Source of the DNA: an uncultured Acidobacteriota bacterium
GTDB lineage: Bacteria > Acidobacteriota > Terriglobia > UBA7540
NCBI GenBank assembly: GCA_937900045.1
Contig: CALCEB010000198.1
Span: 1 to 5,286 of the forward strand
Reading direction: 5' to 3'
DNA length: 5,286 nucleotides
Shown here one piece after another: positions 1 to 5,286 of the stretch. Position 1 is the first letter of the stretch. The number at the start of each line of letters is the position of its first letter. The notes under the pieces were generated by a model that worked only from the letters and a program-made list of their open reading frames with translations, had not been told where the DNA came from and searched no databases. The position numbers and the translations under genes were made by a program.

Positions 1-121
1 GACCAAGTACTGACGCGAAGACTCGCGCCTTGTGACGGCCTCGCGGGTGGTGCACGCTCAAACAATATTTCCGCAGCTTCTCCAAATCCACCACCGCGCA
101 GTCACCACCCGGAAGCTTCAT
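1..121 (-). CDS. DUF6883-like protein, N-terminal 40 residues (truncated by window edge)
   Basis: An open frame reads leftward from an ATG at 121 to the window edge without a stop, giving 40 residues. It starts MKLPGGDCAVVDLEKL and continues with RKYCL and HHPRGRHKARVF. This pattern (MKLP.G..AVVD..KLR.YCL...HPRGRHKARVFA) matches what I know of the start of DUF6883 proteins, small bacterial proteins of about 110 residues with no established activity, often found next to a DUF4926 gene. An in-frame ATG at 139 would add MQARTA. I prefer 121 because family members usually begin at MKLP and no ribosome site precedes 139. The site before 121 is also weak (GCGAG). It lies 134 bases downstream of the permease on the same strand, so it is probably a separate unit. 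Recognition is from memory of the family motif; the C-terminal two thirds are outside the window. Confidence 0.72.
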   Translation of the reverse strand, partial: MKLPGGDCAVVDLEKLRKYCLSVHHPRGRHKARVFASVLG

Positions 122-138
122 CGCCGTTCTCGCTTGCA

Positions 139-167
139 TTTATCTATAACTGCCGTCCGATTGCCAA
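139..167 (-). promoter_or_regulatory. Weak candidate promoter for the DUF6883-like gene
   Basis: On the minus strand TTGGCA (162-167) is 5/6 to the -35 consensus. It is followed after 17 bases by GATAAA (139-144), 4/6 to the -10 consensus. Transcription would begin near 132, which would exclude the upstream ATG at 139 and support the start at 121. This is a consensus match only, and the -10 is poor. Confidence 0.2.
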
Positions 168-255
168 TTCCCTGCGGTGGCCCTTCAATGTCGCTTCATC
201 ATGGGTGCCCCAAAGAAGGACTGGAACCACCATTTGAGAATTACTCACTTCAATC

Positions 256-1551
256 TCACTGCACAGCCAAGTACGCATACCGCAGCAGGAACAGAAGCGT
301 CAGAACCCAGATCAGAACACTGATCTCGCGGCGCTTTCCGGAGCCGAGCTTCACGAGCGTAAAGGCGATCAGACCCAGGCTCAATCCAGTGGCTACGCTG
401 AAGGTCAGGGGTGTCGCCAGCATGGTGATGAATGCCGGGAAGGCTTCGCTGAAATCGTTCCAGCGCACGTGGGCCACGGATTGGCACATCAGCGCCCCCA
501 CCAGAATCAACACCGGCGCAGTGGCATAGCCGGGAATCGCGCTAACCAGTGGCGAAAAAACCAGCGCCGCCATAAACAATCCCGCGATCACCAGATTGCC
601 AAGCCCGGTGCGCGCCCCAGCCGCCACGCCCGTGGCGCTTTCGATGTAACTGGTGACGGTGGATGTCCCCGTCAAAGAGCCAAAGAGCGTCCCCACCGCG
701 TCCGCCAATAGAGCGCGGCTGGCGCGAGGCAAATTGCCGTCCCGCATGAAGCCGCCTTGCTCGCACACGCCCACCAGCGTCCCAACGTTATCGAACAGAT
801 CGACGAAGAAAAAGGCAAAAATAATCTCCGCCAGTCCCAGATGTAAAGCGCCGGTCAGATTCAGTTTCAGCAAAGTGCCCGAAGGATGGGGCAAAGAAAT
901 GAGGCTCTTCGGCAATTGGCCGAGACCCCGCAAAATTCCCGCAACCGTCGTTGCAAAAATGCCAAGCAGGATCGCTCCTTTCACTTTCCGGGCCAGCAGT
1001 ACCGCCGTCAGCAGCAGTCCGAAGGTTGCGATTTGAACCTGGGGGTTGGCGAAGCTCCCTAAGCCCACAAATGTGGACTTTTCGGCCACCACCAGCTTGG
1101 CGTTCTTCAGGCCCACGAAGGCAATGAACAACCCGATTCCCGCCGCGGTGCTGTGTTTCAGGCAGTCCGGGATGCCGTTGACAATCTGCTCGCGGACTCG
1201 CGTCAAAGTGAGCAGCAGGAAGAGAAGCCCTGAAAGAAATACGACACCGAGCGCCGTCTGCCAGGGCACGCCTTTACCGAGAACGATCGAATAGGTGAAA
1301 TAGGCGTTCAGGGACATGCCAGGGGCGAGCGCAATGGGATAGTTCGCCCACAGCCCCATCACCAGGGTGGCCACGGCCGCAGAAACGCAGGTGGCAAAAA
1401 GAACTCCCTGCACCGGCATTCCAGCCTCGGAGAGAATCTGCGGATTGACCACGATGATGTAAGCCATCGTCATGAAGGTGGTCAGGCCGCCCAGCACCTC
1501 CCGCCGCACCGTGGTTTGGTTTTCATTGAGCTTGAATAGCCGTTCGAGCAA
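256..1551 (-). CDS. NCS2/AzgA-type hypoxanthine-guanine permease
   Basis: This is a polytopic inner-membrane protein of 431 residues, close to the usual 430-450 of the AzgA branch of the nucleobase-cation symporter-2 family, which imports hypoxanthine, guanine or adenine with protons for purine salvage. Family signatures occur in order. TTVRREVLGGLTTFMTMAYI at 13-32 leads into NPQIL (36-40). NYPIALAPGMSLNAYF at 70-85 is the segment around the first half-helix. FVDLFDNVGTLVG at 249-261 and GTSTVTSYIESATGV at 295-309 form the second substrate-site region. Hydrophobic segments run throughout and the protein ends after a last helix near 410-429. The start is TTG at 1551, because the family N-terminus begins about here, an AGGAG site sits 5 bases upstream, and the next Met is residue 27, inside the first helix. 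No purine riboswitch core is visible upstream. Which purine is carried cannot be read from the sequence. Confidence 0.95.
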   Translation of the reverse strand: MLERLFKLNENQTTVRREVLGGLTTFMTMAYIIVVNPQILSEAGMPVQGVLFATCVSAAVATLVMGLWANYPIALAPGMSLNAYFTYSIVLGKGVPWQTALGVVFLSGLLFLLLTLTRVREQIVNGIPDCLKHSTAAGIGLFIAFVGLKNAKLVVAEKSTFVGLGSFANPQVQIATFGLLLTAVLLARKVKGAILLGIFATTVAGILRGLGQLPKSLISLPHPSGTLLKLNLTGALHLGLAEIIFAFFFVDLFDNVGTLVGVCEQGGFMRDGNLPRASRALLADAVGTLFGSLTGTSTVTSYIESATGVAAGARTGLGNLVIAGLFMAALVFSPLVSAIPGYATAPVLILVGALMCQSVAHVRWNDFSEAFPAFITMLATPLTFSVATGLSLGLIAFTLVKLGSGKRREISVLIWVLTLLFLLRYAYLAVQ

Positions 1552-1556
1552 GAATG

Positions 1557-1561
1557 CTCCT
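1557..1561 (-). promoter_or_regulatory. Ribosome binding site fixing a TTG start
   Basis: AGGAG on the minus strand lies 5 bases before the TTG at 1551. This supports a non-ATG start for the permease over any internal Met. Confidence 0.7.
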
Positions 1562-1881
1562 AAAGACTAGAGATGCGGCGTGCACTGCAACGTTCATCCA
1601 AGCCGGCAACAAAACTACGCCCCGCAGCGGACTAAAAATGAGGAAGAGGAAGACTCAGAAACCAGGCAATTGGGAAGGATGCCACAGGCCGGCTTCCAAC
1701 CGCAAATCTTTAGTCGAGGAAATAATGCGCGATGCGGAAGCTTTTCTTGCTATCCCATTTTCGGCAGAATTGAAGCCCTGCCCTGGCGGTCTCGATGGCA
1801 AGATCAGGAATAGTTTGGGGGTCATCTTGAATTCCCATAGGCCAATTCTAGTCCACAACCCGATATACATGGTCTTCCAGG
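1562..1881. other. Intergenic region between divergent units, no convincing gene
   Basis: This stretch separates the leftward permease from the rightward pair. Open frames of up to 115 codons cross it on the plus strand (1554-1901, 1580-1813) and one of 71 codons on the minus strand (1655-1870). None shows a recognisable motif, a membrane segment or a good ribosome site, and the plus-strand frames overlap one another. It should hold the permease promoter, but no good -35/-10 pair was found on the minus strand. A small inverted repeat, GAATT ... AATTC with a 10-base loop, lies at 1829-1848 and has no known role. Confidence 0.6.
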
Positions 1882-1911
1882 TTGCTCACTCCATCAAATA
1901 ACTATTACAAT
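1882..1911 (+). promoter_or_regulatory. Candidate promoter for the zinc-ribbon/cytochrome pair
   Basis: TTGCTC (1882-1887) is followed after 18 bases by TACAAT (1906-1911), which is 5/6 to the -10 consensus; the -35 is only partial. Transcription would start near 1918, leaving a 5' leader of about 28 bases to ATG 1946 or 44 bases to ATG 1962. The surrounding DNA is AT-rich compared with the genes, as expected for a promoter. This is a consensus match only. Confidence 0.35.
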
Positions 1912-1931
1912 GATATACAGTTGAGAAATTT

Positions 1932-1937
1932 AGGAGG
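1932..1937 (+). promoter_or_regulatory. Strong Shine-Dalgarno, spaced for ATG 1946 rather than ATG 1962
   Basis: AGGAGG (within AGGAGGGG) is a complete anti-16S match. It is 8 bases from the ATG at 1946 but 24 bases from the ATG at 1962, which is too far for direct use. The long ORF at 1962 has its own weaker site, GAGAGG at 1951-1956, with 5-base spacing. The best ribosome site of the operon is therefore placed for the overlapping micro-ORF. Confidence 0.6.
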
Positions 1938-1945
1938 GGAATCCA

Positions 1946-2074
1946 ATGAAGAGAGGTTCCAATGAAAGGCCTTTGGACTGCTCTGCTTGCGATTCTCGTC
2001 TCGTGTTGCCCAGCGATTGCAGACACGATGAGTGCCTGTGTTGCCCCTTCTGTGCTAAGTCCAACTTTAATTAG
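1946..2074 (+). CDS. Possible 42-residue Cys-rich micro-ORF overlapping the next gene
   Basis: An ATG with ideal Shine-Dalgarno spacing opens a 42-codon frame ending at TAG 2072-2074, in the +1 frame relative to the 245-residue ORF that starts 16 bases later. The peptide begins MKRGSNERPLDCSAC and ends ECLCCPFCAKSNFN. It has seven Cys, including CSAC (12-15) and CPFC (33-36), a spacing like a tiny zinc ribbon. It could be a leader peptide whose translation delivers ribosomes to ATG 1962, or simply noise. The overlapping frame encodes a Leu/Ala-rich signal peptide, and CTG/CTT codons read one base off give TGC and TCT, which explains much of the Cys. The long frame cannot be extended upstream, because TGA at 1947-1949 blocks it. 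Confidence 0.2.
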   Translation: MKRGSNERPLDCSACDSRLVLPSDCRHDECLCCPFCAKSNFN

Positions 2075-2699
2075 TTATACCGGACTCGCGCAGGATTTCG
2101 GCTGCATCCAGAACACGCTCGACCCCGGCGAGGGAACTATCGCATTTAATCCAATGCAAACGGTGACCAGCGGCACTGCAGGGGACACCGAAGATCTTCC
2201 GTTTTCTTCACCTGTCCCGCCGTTCGAACTCCGTGCTCTGACCACGGAAGAATTTAGAAGCCCTGCGGGTGAACTCGATTCTGACTCGCCATCGCCGTTA
2301 GTCCTAAACCTTCAAGAGCCTCCACCAGCCAACGAGGCGCCCTTCGTGCTCACACCTATCATGTTTGTGTTGGCCGGAATCGCGGTCTTCAGTTTAACCG
2401 TGCCCATATTCATCCGCAAAAAACGAATGCAAATTCAAAACGAGCCTGATCGATGGCTACCGATGGCATTCGGGTTCCCTGGTCAACCTACGGCATCCAA
2501 CCAAATTCTTGTCTATGAAACCGCAGATGAGATCTTGCGGTCCAGCACGCGGCGCTGCCGTTACTGCACGAGCGGTTTGGTACGGCGCTCCCAGAAGCGG
2601 AATGCATTGGAACAGCACCTGCTCCCTCTTCTCCTTCTGACTCCGTTCCGGTGCTTGAGTTGCCGGCGCCGCTTTTATGGCCTTGGTTTCTTGCAATGA
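1962..2699 (+). CDS. Membrane-anchored protein with C-terminal cytoplasmic zinc ribbon, function unknown
   Basis: The product is 245 residues. Residues 1-20 form a signal peptide (MKGLW, a hydrophobic core, then AIA before D21). Residues 21-125 are an exported, low-complexity, Pro/Ser/Glu-rich segment with two Cys (C26, C48). One membrane helix spans about 128-151 and is followed at once by RKKR (152-155), so the positive-inside rule puts the C-terminus in the cytoplasm. The tail carries a zinc-ribbon pair, CRYC at 199-202 and CLSC at 231-234, with a helix-like RRSQKRNALEQHLLPLLL between them and RRRFYGLGF at the end. This resembles small zinc-ribbon tails seen in acidobacterial membrane proteins, where the ribbon is followed by RFY. 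The PPANEAPF-helix-IRKKR stretch recalls a PEP-CTERM-style anchor, but a canonical PEP motif is absent. The start is fixed by a stop at 1947-1949 and by GAGAGG 5 bases upstream. It ends 21 bases before the cytochrome gene, so co-transcription is likely. No specific function is assigned. Confidence 0.75.
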   Translation: MKGLWTALLAILVSCCPAIADTMSACVAPSVLSPTLISYTGLAQDFGCIQNTLDPGEGTIAFNPMQTVTSGTAGDTEDLPFSSPVPPFELRALTTEEFRSPAGELDSDSPSPLVLNLQEPPPANEAPFVLTPIMFVLAGIAVFSLTVPIFIRKKRMQIQNEPDRWLPMAFGFPGQPTASNQILVYETADEILRSSTRRCRYCTSGLVRRSQKRNALEQHLLPLLLLTPFRCLSCRRRFYGLGFLQ

Positions 2700-2720
2700 T
2701 GGATTATAAAGGGCATTTGT

Positions 2721-5000
2721 ATGCAACGCAGGAACCCAATGAGTCCGCTGCTCCGCGCCTCCTTCCCGGGCTTCGGCATGGTGTTGGCGTTGTGCTTCGT
2801 GGTGTGCGCAGAATCCTCCCGTTGCTCCGGCCAAGATATTGATACGCTCATCACAAACCAAACGCAGAGGCGAACCACCGTTTTTGATGAAGCGCAAAGC
2901 CCTGGCGAACATAGCGCGATTTTAGCTCTCTACGGCGAGAAGGATCCAAACGCACAGATCAAGCAGGCTGTCAATTTCCTCAATGCTTATCCACGGTCCG
3001 CATTTCTGGCCGAGGTTTACCAGATAGCCGCTAAGGCCAAGATTGAGGTGGGGGACTACGCCAGCGCCTTGAAGTACGCGGCGCAAGCTCTGCGGCTCTA
3101 TCCAGAAAGTGAGCTCCTGCTCGTCTCCATTGCAGACGTCCAGGCGCAGCAAGGCCTTTACCGGCAGGCCGAATCGAGCGCCCAAAGCGCCCTGGACGAT
3201 TTGACCCGTTTCGCTCGACCTGCTTCAGTTTCAAGGCAGAAATGGAGTCTGCTGAAACCCCGCCTTGAAGCCTCCTGTTATTTTGTTTTAGGCCGGGCCA
3301 GAATGGCGAAGGGCCTCGCCTCGAAAACTGAGACCGAGCGGACCGGGGGGCTGAAAGAGGCACTGAAGGATCTTGGCCACGCGGCATCCCTGAACCCGGA
3401 CGACGACGAAGTGGAATATCTTGCGGGACTCGCGAGCCTGGCTCTTGGCGATATTCCGGCGGCAGCCGAATACTTTGCCCGCGCCTATCGCCTGAGAGGG
3501 GCGCTCGAGGCAAAGGCCATCGAGCAATTGCAGAAGCTTCGTGCCGCATCAGCCCGCGATTCACAAACTCCGTTCGAGATTTACGTCAAGTCGATCCCAG
3601 ACCCAGCCGTTCCGGCCGAACAGAATCTGCCGCCAGCGCCAGCGGATAGCACCCGGGAACTTCCGGACTACGCGGGTTCCAAAGTCTGTCAGCAATGCCA
3701 CCCGGTTACCTATGAAAACTGGTCCCACACCGGCATGTCCAGAATGTTCAGGCCGTATGCCCCTGGAAACGTGATCGGCGATTTCAAGGACGACAACACC
3801 TTTTATGTCGGCGAAATAGACAAATGGAGCAATGGCCGGCTGACGATCGAACCCTCGAAAACCAAGGTCCCTTTCGCTCGCATGATTTCCGGCAAAGGCT
3901 ACGATTACTTTGAGATTCGGGACGGCTCGGGTGAATGGCATCGCTACCGGGTGGATGACACCATCGGCTCCAAGTGGGAACAGGCGTACGCCACAATTCT
4001 TCCCAATGGCGAAGTGCACGTCCTGCCCATTCAATACAACCGGATTCAGAAAAAGTGGGTCGATTTCTGGCAGATCATCGATCCGCCCAACAGCCCTCGC
4101 GCCGATGTAACCCAGTGGCTGAAGATTTCTCCGCTCACCAGCTACCAGGCCAACTGCGCCGTCTGCCACACCAGCCAACTGCGTAACGTCAAGGGCGGAG
4201 GTTTCGATCCTGAGGGATTGGAATTCCGCGAGCCGGGCATCAACTGCGAAATGTGCCACGGACCGTCTTTGAGGCATGTCCAGGCCATGCGCAAAGCCAA
4301 GCCCTATGAGAAGCGGCCGATTGATCCCCCCGTGGATTTTGCAAAAGTCACGGCGCAGCAGTTTCTGGCAGTCTGTTCTCAATGCCACATGCAGTCCGCG
4401 GTTCGTTCACCGGGGGCAAGGGGCGAACTGAACTATTCGCGCCGCGGCGAGTTCTTCATGCATTACAAGAGCCGCCCCTATGATGAATTCTCGCGGAAGG
4501 GATTTTATAAGGATGGGCGCTTCCGCCAAACCACTTTCATTGTCGAGTCGCTTTTGCGGACGCAATGCTACAAGAGGGGCAATGCAACCTGCGGCAGTTG
4601 CCATGATCCGCACCCCAACCATGCCGCCAGCAATCCAACTTCATTGAGGTTTCGCGGTCATCCCGGCGAGATGTGTCTGCAATGTCACGGCGAGTACCGG
4701 ACGAAGACAGCCCGGGTTCAGCACACCCATCATCCTTACGATTCCGAGGGCAGCCGTTGCGTCTCCTGCCATATGCCGCGCATTGTGGACGCTCTCCTCT
4801 TTGAGGCCCGAAGCCACGAATTCGATCAGATTCCGGATGCGGATATGACCCAGCGGTTTGGCCAGAAAGAAAGCCCGAACGCCTGCTTGCTTTGCCATAA
4901 AGAAAAAGATGCCGGTTGGGTGAAACAACAACTGTTGGCCTGGAGACCCTCGCCAGCGAGGCAATCATCGCAGGACCGGAACGTCGAGGCCAGAAATTAG
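2721..5000 (+). CDS. Periplasmic octaheme c-type cytochrome with N-terminal TPR domain
   Basis: The product is 759 residues. An N-terminal signal peptide (basic RR at 3-4, hydrophobic core about 18-30, cleavage near VCA or CSG) points to export; no lipobox is seen. TPR-like helical pairs lie at about 95-128, 129-162, 181-226 (with an insert) and 228-261. A Pro-rich linker (291-315) leads to eight CxxCH heme sites beginning at C323, C479, C509, C552, C624, C652, C680 and C722. The region from IGSKWEQAY (415-423) through LPIQYN (435-440) and WVDFW (446-450) to NCAVCH and GINCEMCHGPSLRH resembles the cytochrome c554-like multiheme family common in Acidobacteriota and Planctomycetota. It would need the Ccm or Ccs heme-attachment machinery and probably transfers electrons in the periplasm; the substrate is unknown. 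There is no CxxCK site. ATG 2721 (AAAGGG 7 bases upstream) and in-frame ATG 2739 (AGGA close upstream) are both plausible starts; either keeps the signal peptide. Confidence 0.9.
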   Translation: MQRRNPMSPLLRASFPGFGMVLALCFVVCAESSRCSGQDIDTLITNQTQRRTTVFDEAQSPGEHSAILALYGEKDPNAQIKQAVNFLNAYPRSAFLAEVYQIAAKAKIEVGDYASALKYAAQALRLYPESELLLVSIADVQAQQGLYRQAESSAQSALDDLTRFARPASVSRQKWSLLKPRLEASCYFVLGRARMAKGLASKTETERTGGLKEALKDLGHAASLNPDDDEVEYLAGLASLALGDIPAAAEYFARAYRLRGALEAKAIEQLQKLRAASARDSQTPFEIYVKSIPDPAVPAEQNLPPAPADSTRELPDYAGSKVCQQCHPVTYENWSHTGMSRMFRPYAPGNVIGDFKDDNTFYVGEIDKWSNGRLTIEPSKTKVPFARMISGKGYDYFEIRDGSGEWHRYRVDDTIGSKWEQAYATILPNGEVHVLPIQYNRIQKKWVDFWQIIDPPNSPRADVTQWLKISPLTSYQANCAVCHTSQLRNVKGGGFDPEGLEFREPGINCEMCHGPSLRHVQAMRKAKPYEKRPIDPPVDFAKVTAQQFLAVCSQCHMQSAVRSPGARGELNYSRRGEFFMHYKSRPYDEFSRKGFYKDGRFRQTTFIVESLLRTQCYKRGNATCGSCHDPHPNHAASNPTSLRFRGHPGEMCLQCHGEYRTKTARVQHTHHPYDSEGSRCVSCHMPRIVDALLFEARSHEFDQIPDADMTQRFGQKESPNACLLCHKEKDAGWVKQQLLAWRPSPARQSSQDRNVEARN

Positions 5001-5062
5001 CGGTGAAAGGCTTTGGCGATGCGGCTTTGCGCGAAAGGCGCCTTGAACGCTTTGCGGAAAAT

Positions 5063-5136
<74 letters not shown>

Positions 5137-5156
5137 ATAAAACGGCTTCCTCTTAG

Positions 5157-5185
5157 AAGTAACTGTGGGGGGCTTATCTTGTCAA
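5157..5185 (-). promoter_or_regulatory. Promoter of the tRNA-Gln gene
   Basis: On the minus strand a perfect TTGACA -35 box (5180-5185) is followed by a 17-base spacer and TTACTT (5157-5162) as a poor -10. Transcription would begin near 5150, leaving a leader of about 14 bases before the mature tRNA 5' end at 5136. Position and the perfect -35 make it credible; the -10 is the weak part. Confidence 0.5.
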
Positions 5186-5201
5186 GGCAATGTTCGATTG
5201 G

Positions 5202-5229
5202 GTAGTGGCGCAATTTGCTGTAGCGGCGC
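5202..5229 (+). repeat. Short intergenic direct repeat, GTAGYGGCGC twice
   Basis: GTAGTGGCGC (5202-5211) and GTAGCGGCGC (5220-5229) are 9/10 identical and 18 bases apart. The second copy continues as TCTATGA, and the full GTAGCGGCGCTCTATGA string looks like a fragment of dispersed intergenic repeats I associate with Acidobacteriota genomes. A weak inverted repeat, GAATCC (5240-5245) with GGATTC (5268-5273), follows. The rest of 5137-5286 shows no gene. A minus-strand frame open from the right edge to a TGA at 5182-5184 gives 34 residues with no recognisable motif. Confidence 0.35.
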
Positions 5230-5286
5230 TCTATGACCTGAATCCGGCGTGAAAAGCGCTGACTTTAGGATTCGAGGGGCCTGAGT

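Noticed and set aside
32..529. 165-codon plus-strand frame containing KEGLEPP
   Set aside because: It lies antisense to the DUF6883-like gene and the permease C-terminus and has no motif; the peptide comes from the T-arm-like string at 218-228.
1552..1700. Purine riboswitch upstream of the permease
   Set aside because: The conserved core and three-helix junction could not be found on the minus strand, and the ribosome site lies in unstructured-looking sequence.
1554..1901. 115-codon plus-strand frame and the minus-strand 71-codon frame at 1655-1870
   Set aside because: No recognisable motif, no good ribosome site, and mutually overlapping frames in an intergenic stretch.
2457..2912. 151-codon minus-strand frame across the junction of the two plus-strand genes
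   Set aside because: It is antisense to two better-supported genes and has no family motif.
3561..4388. 275-codon minus-strand frame inside the cytochrome gene
   Set aside because: It is a GC-driven antisense shadow of the heme-binding region; the plus-strand frame has eight CxxCH sites and a signal peptide.
4916..5062. Frameshifted C-terminal extension of the cytochrome
   Set aside because: The downstream frames show no TPR, heme or other family motif, so the TAG at 4998-5000 looks like the true end.

Overview
The window is moderately GC-rich, single-chromosome-style bacterial DNA. Three things suggest a soil or sediment bacterium of the Acidobacteriota or a nearby phylum: a periplasmic octaheme c-type cytochrome with N-terminal TPRs, an anchored zinc-ribbon protein, and a DUF6883-type gene beside an ordinary purine permease. 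This placement is an inference from protein style; no phylogenetic marker is present.

Layout from left to right. (1) At the left edge, on the minus strand, are the first 40 codons of a DUF6883-like gene that runs out of the window. (2) A complete AzgA/NCS2-type hypoxanthine-guanine permease lies on the minus strand (256-1551). It begins with TTG behind a good Shine-Dalgarno. (3) About 400 bases without a convincing gene separate this block from a plus-strand pair and carry a candidate promoter for the pair. (4) The pair is a 245-residue protein with a signal peptide, one membrane helix and a C-terminal zinc ribbon (1962-2699), followed 21 bases later by a 759-residue TPR/eight-heme cytochrome (2721-5000). 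(5) A complete tRNA-Gln(CUG) with encoded CCA lies convergent to the cytochrome on the minus strand (5063-5136), behind a perfect TTGACA -35 box. (6) The right edge is intergenic and holds a short GTAGYGGCGC direct repeat.

The two plus-strand genes are close and in the same direction, so they are probably co-transcribed. The cytochrome would be exported and loaded with heme in the periplasm. The first protein would sit in the inner membrane with its zinc ribbon in the cytoplasm. Nothing in the sequence shows what they do together. The permease and tRNA are housekeeping genes. The points most worth a second look are the cytochrome architecture and its unknown membrane partner, the edge-truncated DUF6883 gene, and a Cys-rich micro-ORF that owns the best ribosome binding site of the plus-strand operon.
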